64,000 nt of DNA from Agromyces cerinus (GTDB lineage: Bacteria; Actinomycetota; Actinomycetes; Actinomycetales; Microbacteriaceae): positions 1-64,000 of the forward strand of contig NZ_JAFBCT010000001.1 in assembly GCF_016907835.1 (NCBI RefSeq), read 5' to 3'. Under the pieces are notes generated by a model, which was given only the letters and a program-made list of their open reading frames with translations, was not told where the DNA came from and did not search any database. The position numbers and the translations under genes were made by a program. Numbering within the stretch: the stretch's first letter is position 1; each line of letters begins with the position of its first letter. Shown here in pieces: positions 9,624 to 17,993 of this stretch.

Positions 9624-10691
9624 CTACAGGTTGAACAGTTCGAAGACGCCGCCGATGGCGTTGCCCGTGCCATCGGCGAGATCGCCGACGGCGGAGGTCA
9701 GTTCGACGACGCTGCCGGCCGCGTCGATCGCGATGGCGATCTCGGCAGTGACGTCGACGAGATCGCCGAGGGTGGCGAGGTTCGTCTGGCCGAGCTCGGC
9801 GTGCTCGAGCTTCAGCTTCGCGATCCACTCGCGTTCCAGCCCGAAGATCACGGCGTAGGGGAGCAGCCGTTCGTGCAGGTGGAAGCGCGTGACCGGGTCG
9901 GACTGCTCGGGCGCTGCGGCATCGACGGGCGCCGCGGCAACCGTCGTTCGCAGCTCTGCGCCGCTCGGCGATTGCAGCATGCGCAGCCGGTCGGCCTCGG
10001 CGAGCTCGATGTACTGCTTGAGGCCCGCGAGGTGCTCGCGCCGGGCGTCGGCGGCGGGCAGGAACCTGCGCCACGACGACGGGGTCACGAAGATCGTCGC
10101 GATCGTGGCGGCGATCGCGACGAGCGTCGCGATGAGCGCGCTCCACTCGCCGCTCACGATCGTGAAGACGAGGAACAGCGCCTCGACGAGCATGCCGAGG
10201 TAGGCGAAGACGGTCAGGGTGACGCCGGGCCACGTGACGCGGCGTTCGGCCACCAGTCCGTTGCGCGCGAGGGCGTGCTCGGTGTTCAGCAGCAGGCTCT
10301 TCAGGCGCCCCGCGAGGGCACGGCGATCTGCGGAGAATCGGCGCACGCGCGTGCTCGTGTGCTCGGGGCCGAAGAGCGCCTCGAGCAGCGCCGTCTCCTC
10401 GGCCGTGAGCACCGCGCCCGCGACGAGCTCGACGCCGATGGGCTCGCGCTTGCCCTCGCCTGCGAGCAGGCGCACCTTGCGCTTCACGGCGAGGTCGACG
10501 AGCGCAGCGGATGCCGCGCGCCGATCGGCATCGACGAGCAACGCGTCGCGCAGCACCGTCGAATCGCGCTCGGGGGTGTACTGCACCACGCGCGGCTTCG
10601 GGCGCTGGGCGGCGACCGCGCGCGCGACCAGCCCGAGCCCCAAGATGAGGAACGCGGGGAGGATCGCGAAGATGAGCACGGCGGTCAGCAC
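9624..10691 (-). CDS. DUF2207-like membrane protein
   Basis: 355 residues with one N-terminal TM (LIFAILPAFLILGLGLVA), then the DUF2207-type cytoplasmic motif (VVQYTPERDSTVLRDALLVDADRRAASAALVDLAVKRKVRLL), a central TM pair near 160-205, and a soluble C-terminus. Full-length DUF2207 proteins start with an extracellular beta domain, which is missing here. GTG 10691 is six bases after TAGACT, so the mRNA is leaderless. The role is unknown, probably envelope-related. Confidence 0.7.
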   Translation of the reverse strand: MLTAVLIFAILPAFLILGLGLVARAVAAQRPKPRVVQYTPERDSTVLRDALLVDADRRAASAALVDLAVKRKVRLLAGEGKREPIGVELVAGAVLTAEETALLEALFGPEHTSTRVRRFSADRRALAGRLKSLLLNTEHALARNGLVAERRVTWPGVTLTVFAYLGMLVEALFLVFTIVSGEWSALIATLVAIAATIATIFVTPSSWRRFLPAADARREHLAGLKQYIELAEADRLRMLQSPSGAELRTTVAAAPVDAAAPEQSDPVTRFHLHERLLPYAVIFGLEREWIAKLKLEHAELGQTNLATLGDLVDVTAEIAIAIDAAGSVVELTSAVGDLADGTGNAIGGVFELFNL

Positions 10692-10697
10692 GCGCCC

Positions 10698-10703
10698 AGT
10701 CTA
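10698..10703 (-). promoter_or_regulatory. -10 element TAGACT, leaderless GTG
   Basis: Six bases before the GTG at 10691; it drives the DUF2207-like gene and the downstream hydrolase. Confidence 0.5.
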
Positions 10704-10795
10704 GGGATTCGGCCGGCCGGCACGCGCGAAAGGAGCGGATGCGCAGTCGTCGCGCGACGCGCGCGGGCGCTGCAGCGGATGTCGGAGGGCGGGCG

Positions 10796-10801
10796 TACCG
10801 T
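10796..10801 (+). promoter_or_regulatory. -10 element TACCGT, leaderless start of zinc-ribbon gene
   Basis: Seven bases before the ATG at 10809. Confidence 0.5.
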
Positions 10802-10808
10802 GACAGCC

Positions 10809-11030
10809 ATGACGAAGCAGATGCAGCACTCAGCACCCCACCTGGTGATCGATGAGCCGTGTCCGCGCTGCGACTCCCTCGCGGTGCGCGCGATCGTCTA
10901 CGGACCGCTCGACTTCGAGGTCGAGGCCGGCGACGCCGTGGGTGCGCTCGCGCACGACGAAGCGCCCATCTTCGACTGCCGCGAGTGCGGATTCCAGTGG
11001 GGCGCGGCGGTTCGCGACCGACTGAGCTGA
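10809..11030 (+). CDS. Small zinc-ribbon protein
   Basis: 73 residues with two CxxC knuckles, CPRCDSL near residue 18 and CREC near residue 57, which would bind one zinc. An acidic stretch lies between them. It ends VRDRLS. There is no longer domain, so it may be a nucleic-acid or protein adaptor. The start is set by the TACCGT element seven bases upstream; a longer upstream reading is an antisense shadow of the DUF2207-like gene. It converges on the FUSC gene with five bases between stops. Confidence 0.8.
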   Translation: MTKQMQHSAPHLVIDEPCPRCDSLAVRAIVYGPLDFEVEAGDAVGALAHDEAPIFDCRECGFQWGAAVRDRLS

Positions 11031-11035
11031 GCGGG

Positions 11036-12064
11036 CTACTCCTCGACGAGCTCGTCGCGGATGCGGCGCAGGTCCTCCATGAGCGAGCCGATGAGGATCC
11101 AGTGGCCGGACTTCGGCGGGGTGATCACGAGCGGTGACGTCAGCGCCGGGATCGCCGAGGTGAGCGGCTCGGGGTCGACGTCGGCCAGGTGCACGGCGAG
11201 CCGCACGTCGTGAGCGGCGCGGCGCAACTGCTCGGCGATCGCCTGCACGGTGGGTTCGTCGGCGAGCGCCGTGTCGTAGTGGTCGAAGAACGCCCGGGTC
11301 ATGCCGATCACCTGGGTGACGATCGGGCTCAGCCGCTCGAGCAACGTGCGCATGTCGCCGAGCTCGGTGCGGTGAGCGGAGCGGCGCGGGTTGAGCGTCA
11401 GCGATTCCTCACCCGTGGCGATCGAGGCATCCGCCGCGTCGCGCATCGGGCGCATGAGTCGCGCCTCGACCATGAGACGCTGCAGGTCTGCGGGCGTCTG
11501 CGGGCTCTCGAGGGCGCTCGCGAGCCGGTCGAGGGATGCCGCGAGCTCGCCGCCGAGCAGTGACAGGTCGCGTCGCGCGGGGGAGACCGCCACCGGCGGC
11601 ACGATGAGCGCGTTGACGACGATGCCGATCGCCGCGCCGATGAGGGTCTCGATGATGCGGTCGACGGCGTACTCGGGCGACGACGAGCCGAGGGCGAGTA
11701 CGAGCATCGCGCTGATGGCGACCTGGTTCGAGGTGCCCGGCGTCATCTTCAGCGCCCACGCGACGAGCATCGCGATCACGATCGTGACGAGGATGATCCA
11801 GCTGTCGGCTCCGAACACGAGCGACGCAGCCGTGGCGACGAGCACCCCGAGGATCACGCCGATCGACCGCTCGATCGCCTTGCCGAACGACTGGTTCACG
11901 CTCGGCTGCACCACGAGCAGCGCCGCGATCGCGGCGAAGACGGGCAGCGGTCCCGGGATCAGCCAGCCGGCGATGAGCCAGGCCGCGATCGTCGCGGCCG
12001 AGGCCTTCGCGACCTGCAGGATCGGCATGCGCCTGGACGCGCGGAACGTGCCGGTGATGCCCAT
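11036..12064 (-). CDS. FUSC family membrane protein (aromatic-acid exporter type)
   Basis: 342 residues. Six hydrophobic segments fill residues ~15-165 (ATIAAWLIAGWLIPGPLPVFAAIAALLVV onward), including the conserved Q-P-S-V-N-QSFGKAIERSIGVILG stretch; a cytoplasmic helical half follows. This is the FUSC/ArAE layout, usually linked to efflux of aromatic acids or to envelope stress. The ATG at 12064 (MGITGTFR) is seven bases from TAGCGT; the GTG three codons upstream lies inside that -10 element. It is a single gene. Confidence 0.85.
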   Translation of the reverse strand: MGITGTFRASRRMPILQVAKASAATIAAWLIAGWLIPGPLPVFAAIAALLVVQPSVNQSFGKAIERSIGVILGVLVATAASLVFGADSWIILVTIVIAMLVAWALKMTPGTSNQVAISAMLVLALGSSSPEYAVDRIIETLIGAAIGIVVNALIVPPVAVSPARRDLSLLGGELAASLDRLASALESPQTPADLQRLMVEARLMRPMRDAADASIATGEESLTLNPRRSAHRTELGDMRTLLERLSPIVTQVIGMTRAFFDHYDTALADEPTVQAIAEQLRRAAHDVRLAVHLADVDPEPLTSAIPALTSPLVITPPKSGHWILIGSLMEDLRRIRDELVEE

Positions 12065-12071
12065 GCGACCC

Positions 12072-12077
12072 ACGCTA
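12072..12077 (-). promoter_or_regulatory. -10 element TAGCGT, leaderless start of FUSC gene
   Basis: Seven bases before the ATG at 12064. It overlaps the GTG at 12073, which therefore cannot be the start. Confidence 0.5.
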
Positions 12078-12080
12078 CTG

Positions 12081-12162
12081 CCGGTCGAGTAGCGACGAAG
12101 GAGCGTATCGAGACCTCCGTGTCACGTCTCGATACGCTCGCTGGCGCTCGCTACTCGACCGG
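12081..12162. repeat. REP-like imperfect palindrome
   Basis: A left arm (12081-12114, from CCGGTCGAGTAGCG to GTATCGAGAC) is repeated inverted at 12126-12162 (GTCTCGATACGCTCGC to CTACTCGACCGG) around an 11-base loop; the right arm carries a few extra bases. Comparable palindromes recur in Microbacteriaceae intergenic DNA. It lies between the FUSC promoter and the BCCT stop and could also end BCCT transcription. Confidence 0.85.
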
Positions 12163-12166
12163 CGAA

Positions 12167-14095
12167 TCATTGCGGGATGCCGCGGGGCTCGTCTTCGCCG
12201 TGCTCCGGGATATCTGGGTCGTCGGTGTCGGCCAGCGGGTCGTGGTCGACGATCGCGTCGACGTCGGCGGTCGGCACCGAGTCGGGCAGGGCGTTCTCCT
12301 CCGCGAGGGTCGCCGGCGATGCGCGGCGGGGCGGCGAGACATCCGTGCCCAGTCGGAGCCGCTTGCGCAGCCCTCGCACCCACTTCGGCTGCCCCGCGAC
12401 GAGGCCGCGCTCCAGCGGCTCCTCGACCTCGAGGCCGTAGTGCTCGCCGATGTGGTCGATGAACTGCGCGCGCTCCGCCTTCGCGTACGCGCGCCGCTCC
12501 CTCGTGAAGGCGATGATCGTCGACCAGCAGATCAGCAGCATCACGATGCTGAACGGCAGCGCGATGATGATCGCCGCGGTCTGCAGGGCCTTCAGCCCGC
12601 CGCTGAGCAGCAGCGCGATCGCGAGCAGCGCCGTGATCACGGTGAAGATGGTGCGCACCCAACGCTTCGGGTTCAGTTGCCCGCCGGTGGCGATCATGCC
12701 CATCACGAGCGCGCCGGAGTCGGCCGAGGTGATGAAGAAGATCGTGATCAGCAGGATCACGCCGATCGTCAGCACCGGGGTGCCGGGAAGGTAGGTGAGC
12801 AGCTCGAAGAGCGCGGCCTCGACGTTCACGCTGCCGTCGGGCTGGGTGAGCGCGCCGGGATCGGCGAGCTCGATCGCGAGCGCCGAACCGCCGAGCACGG
12901 CGAACCAGAGGATGCCGATGAGCGTCGGCACGAGGATGACGCCCGTGACGAACTGGCGCACCGTGCGCCCCTTCGACACCCGCGCGATGAAGATGCCGAC
13001 GAACGGCGCCCACGAGATCCACCAACCCCAGTAGAACGACGTCCACGCGGCCTGCCACTCCTCGCCCTCGGTGCCCTGGAAGGCGCTCACGTTGAAGGAG
13101 AGGCCGATGAAGTTCTGGATGTAGTTGCCGATGGACTGCACGAACTCGCGCAGCAGGAACTCGGTCGGACCCACTGCGAGCACGTAGACGACGAGGATGC
13201 CGGCGAGCACGAGGTTCGCGGTCGAGAGCCACTTCATGCCCTTCGTGACCCCCGAGAGCACCGACCACAGCACGAAGACCGAGATGATCAGGATGATGAT
13301 CACCTCGCTGAGCGCGCTCGGCTCGAGGATGCCCGCGTAGTCGAGGCCCGCACTGATCTGCAGCACGCCGAGGCCGAGCGAGGTGGCGACGCCGAAGAGG
13401 GTGCCGACGAGGGCGATGACGTCGATCGTGTGACCCCAGCCGCCCTCGACGCGCTTGCCGAGCAACGGCTCGAGGGTCCACCTGATCGAGATCGGGCGGC
13501 GCCGGCGGTGGATCGCGTAGGCGAGACCGAGCCCGACGACGACGTAGATCGACCAGGCTTGCACGCCCCAGTGCAGGTAGGTCTGGCTGAGGGCCTGCTG
13601 CGCGAGCGACTCGGGGGTGCCGACGACGCCGGGGCGGGGGGAGACGAAGTGGCTGAGCGGCTCGCTCACCCCGTAGAACACGAGCCCGATGCCCATGCCT
13701 GCTGCGAAGAGCAGCGAGAACCACGAGAGCAGTGAGAACTCGGGCTCGTCTTCGTCGCGGCCGAGCTTGATGTCGCCGAACCGACTGAACCCCACGAACA
13801 GGCAGAACGCCACGAAGAACGCGGCGATGAGCACGTAGTACCAGTTGAAGGTGTTGACGATGCCCGCCTGGATCGCGCCGAACATCGCCTCGGCCGCCTT
13901 CGGCGCGATGAGCGCGAACGCGACGAACAGGGCGACGACGCCCGCGGCCGGCCAGAAGACCCAGCGCTGCACGGGCGGGAGCGACCGGTGCGGCTTCGTG
14001 CCGGCGGCATCCCTCGTGCCCGAGGCATCGGCTGCCGGTACCGGGGACCCGCCCGGTTCGGGGTGCTCGGTCGGCTCGTTCGTCGTACCGCTCAT
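12167..14095 (-). CDS. BCCT family betaine/choline/carnitine transporter
   Basis: 642 residues with 12 hydrophobic segments between ~50 and 560. Family marks are GMGIGLVFYGVSEPLSHF (~130) and the Trp-rich box WGWWISWAPFVGIFIARVSKGRT (~360). The N-terminus is an acidic/Pro linker. The C-terminus (~100 residues) is charged and acidic, as in osmosensing BCCT carriers such as BetP, where the tail senses osmotic stress. The function is uptake of compatible solutes with Na+ or H+. ATG 14095 is six bases from TACCGT. No enzyme of betaine synthesis is nearby. Confidence 0.92.
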   Translation of the reverse strand: MSGTTNEPTEHPEPGGSPVPAADASGTRDAAGTKPHRSLPPVQRWVFWPAAGVVALFVAFALIAPKAAEAMFGAIQAGIVNTFNWYYVLIAAFFVAFCLFVGFSRFGDIKLGRDEDEPEFSLLSWFSLLFAAGMGIGLVFYGVSEPLSHFVSPRPGVVGTPESLAQQALSQTYLHWGVQAWSIYVVVGLGLAYAIHRRRRPISIRWTLEPLLGKRVEGGWGHTIDVIALVGTLFGVATSLGLGVLQISAGLDYAGILEPSALSEVIIILIISVFVLWSVLSGVTKGMKWLSTANLVLAGILVVYVLAVGPTEFLLREFVQSIGNYIQNFIGLSFNVSAFQGTEGEEWQAAWTSFYWGWWISWAPFVGIFIARVSKGRTVRQFVTGVILVPTLIGILWFAVLGGSALAIELADPGALTQPDGSVNVEAALFELLTYLPGTPVLTIGVILLITIFFITSADSGALVMGMIATGGQLNPKRWVRTIFTVITALLAIALLLSGGLKALQTAAIIIALPFSIVMLLICWSTIIAFTRERRAYAKAERAQFIDHIGEHYGLEVEEPLERGLVAGQPKWVRGLRKRLRLGTDVSPPRRASPATLAEENALPDSVPTADVDAIVDHDPLADTDDPDIPEHGEDEPRGIPQ

Positions 14096-14101
14096 GCCTC
14101 C

Positions 14102-14107
14102 ACGGTA
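14102..14107 (-). promoter_or_regulatory. -10 element TACCGT, leaderless start of BCCT gene
   Basis: Six bases before the ATG at 14095. Confidence 0.5.
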
Positions 14108-14190
14108 TCGAGGCGTGGTCGCCGCCGCACCGACCCCGCGCCGGGCCCCCACGGTCTCGGGGAGGGGAACGAGGTGTCGGCGGACGGGAC

Positions 14191-14196
14191 TAACGT
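14191..14196 (+). promoter_or_regulatory. -10 element TAACGT, leaderless start of DUF885 gene
   Basis: Seven bases before the ATG at 14204; it faces away from the BCCT promoter about 85 bases to the left. Confidence 0.5.
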
Positions 14197-14203
14197 GGCG
14201 CCC

Positions 14204-15862
14204 ATGGCAGACATCGACGCAGACCTCGCTCGGCTGGGTGCCGAATTCTGGGAGTGGCGCGCCGCCAACTCGTTCCGCACCTCCGACGACATCCCGCGCA
14301 TCGAGCGGCCCGCCGGCTGGGTGCCGCGGTTCGCTCCAGAGGCCGTCGCCGAGCAGCGGCGCGAACTCGCCCATTTCGTCGAGCAGTGGCGGGCGACGGA
14401 TGTCTCGGGGCTCCCGATCCCCGACCAGGTCGACCACCGGCTGCTGGGGTCGGCGCTCGCTCGGGTGCGCTGGGAGCTCGACGTGCTCCGCAACTGGGAG
14501 CGCGACGCCGTCTTCCTCACGAGCCAGATCCTCGGACCGTGGTTCGATCTGCTGCTCGCGCCGCCGCCGTTCGGTGCGACGCGGCAGGCCGACCTCGTCA
14601 CCGTGCTCGACGCCGTGCCGAATGCTGTGGACCAGGCGATCGCGAATCTCGAGCGCGCCGGCGTCGCCGCCCTCGCCCGGGTGGCCGCGGCCGAGCTCGA
14701 CGGCATCGGGTCGCGGCTGGCCGGTTCGGTCTCGGCGCTCGCCGCCGAGGTCGACGCCGAGACCGCCGCCGCGCTCGCCGAGGCGCAGCCCGCCGCGAGC
14801 GCGGCGCTCACCCGGTACGCGCAGTGGCTCGAGGCATCCGCCGGCAGCCTCGGCCCCGAGATCGTCGTTGGCCGTGACGCGTTCGTCTGGTACCTGCGGC
14901 ACGTCGCGCTCGTCGCGACGGAGCCCGATGAGCTCGTGCGTGCGGCCCTGCAGGAGTACCGGCGTGCGGTCGCGGCCGAGACGATCTCGCGCAACCGGCA
15001 CCGCGCCGTCACCGAGGCGCCACTCGCAGTCGACGTGGCCGCTGAGGTCGCCGCCCAGGCCAAGGCGGAGGCCGAGGTCCGGGCCCGGTACGAGCGTGAG
15101 GGCCTGCTCAGCCAGCCCGACTCGCTGCGTCGCTACCGGTTCGCGGCGTACCCGGCCTACCTCGAGCCCGTCGCCTTCCTCGGCGTGACCGACGACCTCA
15201 CCAACGAGCGGTCGCGCGAGCGCGATGCGGTCTCCTACGTGCCGGCGCCGGCGGCCGAACTGCCGTACTTCGACGCCGCGAACGCACGCGACCCGCGACT
15301 CGGCATCATCCACGAGGGCGCGCACAGCCAGCAGCTCGCACGCTCATGGGGGCACCCGCGCGCCCTGCGCCGGCACTACGTCGACTCGGTCGCCAACGAG
15401 GGCATCGCCCACTACAACGAAGAGCTCATGCTCGACGCCGGGCTCTTCGACGATGCACCGCACTCGCAGACGACGGTGCACAACTTCATGCGGCTCCGCG
15501 CGCTGCGGGTGGTCGTCGACGTGAATCTCGCGACCGGCGCCTTCAGCCTCGACGAGGCGATCGACTTCTTCGTCCGGCTCGTGCCGATGGATGCACCCAC
15601 GGCCACCGAAGAGACGTCCTACTACGTGGCGACCCCGGGTCTGGCGATGTCCTACCTCGTCGGCAAGCTCGAGGTGAAGCGGCTGCTCGCCGATGCCGTC
15701 GTCACTCGGGGCGACGATTTCTCGCCCCGAGAGTTCCACGATTCGCTGTGGCGCAACGGCAACGTGCCGGTGTCGCTGCAGCGCTGGGAACTGCTGGGCG
15801 ACCGCGGCGACGTCGACGTGCTCGATGCCGCCGGTGACTGGGCCGAGACCTTCCCGGGGTAG
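14204..15862 (+). CDS. DUF885 family metallopeptidase-like protein
   Basis: 552 residues. The C-terminal half carries HEGAH at 370-374 (an HExxH-type zinc motif) and NEGIAHYNEE with Glu399 as the likely third ligand, the arrangement seen in DUF885 proteins. There is no signal peptide, so it is probably cytosolic. The N-terminal half is helical. It is probably a carboxypeptidase-like hydrolase, but no substrate is established for this branch. It follows its leaderless promoter and precedes the exonuclease gene by 32 bases. Confidence 0.87.
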   Translation: MADIDADLARLGAEFWEWRAANSFRTSDDIPRIERPAGWVPRFAPEAVAEQRRELAHFVEQWRATDVSGLPIPDQVDHRLLGSALARVRWELDVLRNWERDAVFLTSQILGPWFDLLLAPPPFGATRQADLVTVLDAVPNAVDQAIANLERAGVAALARVAAAELDGIGSRLAGSVSALAAEVDAETAAALAEAQPAASAALTRYAQWLEASAGSLGPEIVVGRDAFVWYLRHVALVATEPDELVRAALQEYRRAVAAETISRNRHRAVTEAPLAVDVAAEVAAQAKAEAEVRARYEREGLLSQPDSLRRYRFAAYPAYLEPVAFLGVTDDLTNERSRERDAVSYVPAPAAELPYFDAANARDPRLGIIHEGAHSQQLARSWGHPRALRRHYVDSVANEGIAHYNEELMLDAGLFDDAPHSQTTVHNFMRLRALRVVVDVNLATGAFSLDEAIDFFVRLVPMDAPTATEETSYYVATPGLAMSYLVGKLEVKRLLADAVVTRGDDFSPREFHDSLWRNGNVPVSLQRWELLGDRGDVDVLDAAGDWAETFPG

Positions 15863-15894
15863 GAACGCGCGCGAGGCCGTGCCATGATCGGCCT

Positions 15895-16824
15895 GTGGCC
15901 GACCGACTGATGCTCCTCGACACCGCCTCCCTCTACTTCCGCGCGTTCTACGGCGTGCCCGACTCGATCACGGCGCCCGACGGCACCCCCGTCAACGCCG
16001 TGCGGGGCCTGCTCGACATGATCGCGCGCCTCGCCACCGACTTCGAGGCGACGAACCTCGTCGCCTGCTGGGACGACGACTGGCGCCCGGGCTGGCGGGT
16101 CGAGCTCATTCCGAGCTACAAGGCGCACCGCGTCGAGCGGGCCGTGCCCGGCGGCGTCGACGTCGAGGAGACCCCGCCCGGACTCATCGTGCAGATCCCG
16201 CGCATCCGCGAGGTGCTGGGCCTGCTCGGCATCACCATCGTCGGCGCGCCCGAGCACGAGGCCGACGACGTCATCGGCACCCTCGCGACCGGTGCCGCCA
16301 TGCCCGTCGACGTCGTCACGGGCGACCGCGACCTGTTCCAGCTCATCGACGACGAGGCATCCGTTCGGGTCGTCTACACGGCGCGCGGCATGAGCAAGCT
16401 CGAGGTGCTGACCGACGCCTCGATCGTCGGCAAGTACGGGGTGCTGCCGCAGCAGTACGTCGACTTCTCGGTGATGCGCGGCGACTCGTCCGACGGGCTG
16501 CCGGGCGTCGCCGGCGTCGGCGAGAAGACCGCAGCGTCGCTGTTGCAGCAGTTCGTCGACCTCGACGGCATCCGAGCGGCGGCAGCGGATGCCTCGGTGC
16601 CGATGTCGGCGAGCGTGCGTGCGAAGTTCGCGGCCGCCGCCGATTACCTCGACGTCGCCCCGACCGTCGTCGGGGTCGTGCGCGACCTCGCCCTCGGCGA
16701 GTTCGACTCGCGACTGCGGCCCGTCACCGGTGCTCGCCGAGAGGCGTTCGAAGCACTCGCGACGGACTGGAACCTTGGCGGATCGGTGGCCCGGGTGCTC
16801 ACAGCGTTCGACGCGCTCGGCTGA
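15895..16824 (+). CDS. 5'-3' exonuclease (DNA polymerase I N-terminal domain family)
   Basis: 309 residues: a stand-alone FEN-type nuclease. Metal-site motifs are LLDTASLYFRAFYG (~4-17), EADDVIGTLA (~122) and VVTGDRDLFQLI (~140). The helix-3-turn-helix DNA clamp is MRGDSSDGLPGVAGVGEKTAASLL at ~198-222. It is expected to remove flaps or RNA primers beside PolA. The GTG start is six bases from a CATGAT -10-like hexamer. Its stop is three bases from the convergent stop of the next gene. Confidence 0.93.
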   Translation: MADRLMLLDTASLYFRAFYGVPDSITAPDGTPVNAVRGLLDMIARLATDFEATNLVACWDDDWRPGWRVELIPSYKAHRVERAVPGGVDVEETPPGLIVQIPRIREVLGLLGITIVGAPEHEADDVIGTLATGAAMPVDVVTGDRDLFQLIDDEASVRVVYTARGMSKLEVLTDASIVGKYGVLPQQYVDFSVMRGDSSDGLPGVAGVGEKTAASLLQQFVDLDGIRAAAADASVPMSASVRAKFAAAADYLDVAPTVVGVVRDLALGEFDSRLRPVTGARREAFEALATDWNLGGSVARVLTAFDALG

Positions 16825-16827
16825 GGA

Positions 16828-17796
16828 TCAGTCGACGGATGCCGCGCGGCGGGCCGTTCCCGATCGGGCGAACACGGCGCGCGCGATGAGCCCGATCGCG
16901 GCGACGACGATCGCCGTGGCGATCGGCGGGACGACGAGGCCGGGGTCGGTGAGCGCCATGCGGAACACGCCGACTCCGTAGTCGACCATCTCGCCGGGGT
17001 ACTTGGCGAGCACCCGGGTGCCCGCCGCGGCCGAGACGGCGGTGATCAGCGTGGGGCCCACCCAGAGCATCACGAGGCTCGCGATCGCCGCGACGACACG
17101 GCCGACGGTCTCGATGCCGCCCCAGGCGATCGCCGCACCGACGAGCACGGCCGGCACCCAACGCACGGCGTCCCACAGCCAGGCCGGATCTCCTGCGAAC
17201 GCGGGCCCGCGCGGGGCCATGAGCGCGTGCAGCCAGCCGGCGGAGAGGATCGCCGCGATCGTGAAGCCGATGACCGCACCGGCGCGTGGTGCCCGGGCGA
17301 TGAGCCAGAGCACGCCAACCCCGACGACGACGGCCATGATGGCGACCGCGACGATCGTGCCGAGGTAGACCACCGACCAGTCGTCGTCGCGGAGACCTCC
17401 GCCGACGGTTGTGGCGGTCTGGCCGATGGCGACGACGTCGACGAGGAGCACTCCCACGAGCAGCATCGCGAATCCGCCGCGCGGGGCGCGGGAGCGGGTC
17501 GATCGCGCCACGAGGCCCGCGATCGCGGCGCCGATGACGATGAGCGAGGCGATGAGCGACAGGAAGTACTGGCTGAACGGCAGCAGCACGAGCGGCATGT
17601 CGTCGGGCAGCGTCTCGCTCGCCCAGAGGTTCTGCAGGGGCAGGCGCATTCCGGTGATCAGCCAGGGCAGCAGGCCGAGGGCGGCGGACGCGACGCCGAT
17701 CAGGAAGAGCTGCCAGGTGCGCAGGGCGCGTGCCGGGCTCGCCCCGGTCATCGTGTTCTCGGGGGAGTGCTCCACGTCGGGAGTCGCCTGACTCAT
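16828..17796 (-). CDS. Multi-pass membrane protein, unknown function
   Basis: 322 residues with eight or nine hydrophobic helices from residue ~30 to the C-terminus (WQLFLIGVASAALGLLPWLI, YFLSLIASLIVIGAAIAGLV and so on) and a short polar N-terminus. No conserved domain is recognised. The ATG at 17796 is chosen because an AGGTGG Shine-Dalgarno precedes it. A TAGTGT -10 (17850-17845) predicts a leader of about 40 bases. Confidence 0.75.
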   Translation of the reverse strand: MSQATPDVEHSPENTMTGASPARALRTWQLFLIGVASAALGLLPWLITGMRLPLQNLWASETLPDDMPLVLLPFSQYFLSLIASLIVIGAAIAGLVARSTRSRAPRGGFAMLLVGVLLVDVVAIGQTATTVGGGLRDDDWSVVYLGTIVAVAIMAVVVGVGVLWLIARAPRAGAVIGFTIAAILSAGWLHALMAPRGPAFAGDPAWLWDAVRWVPAVLVGAAIAWGGIETVGRVVAAIASLVMLWVGPTLITAVSAAAGTRVLAKYPGEMVDYGVGVFRMALTDPGLVVPPIATAIVVAAIGLIARAVFARSGTARRAASVD

Positions 17797-17942
17797 CGCC
17801 ACCTCGTCGTTCGATCGGGCCGCCCGGGCAGGGCGGGTTCGACCACACTACTGCCGGCCTCAGCGAGGGATCCGTCTGCAGATCGCCGGTACCGAAGTAC
17901 CGGATCGCCGGCGTACCGGAGTGCCGGTGCCGCGCTCGAGAA

Positions 17943-17970
17943 TGGGCCCGCCTCCGAGGAGACGGGCCCA
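17943..17970 (-). terminator. Terminator of M6 protease gene
   Basis: TGGGCCCG-CCTCC (17943-17955) pairs with GGAGACGGGCCCA (17958-17970) with one mismatch, 24 bases past the protease stop on the minus strand. There is no U tract, as is common here. Confidence 0.7.
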
Positions 17971-17993
17971 GACCTCTGCTTCGGTGCCGCGGA

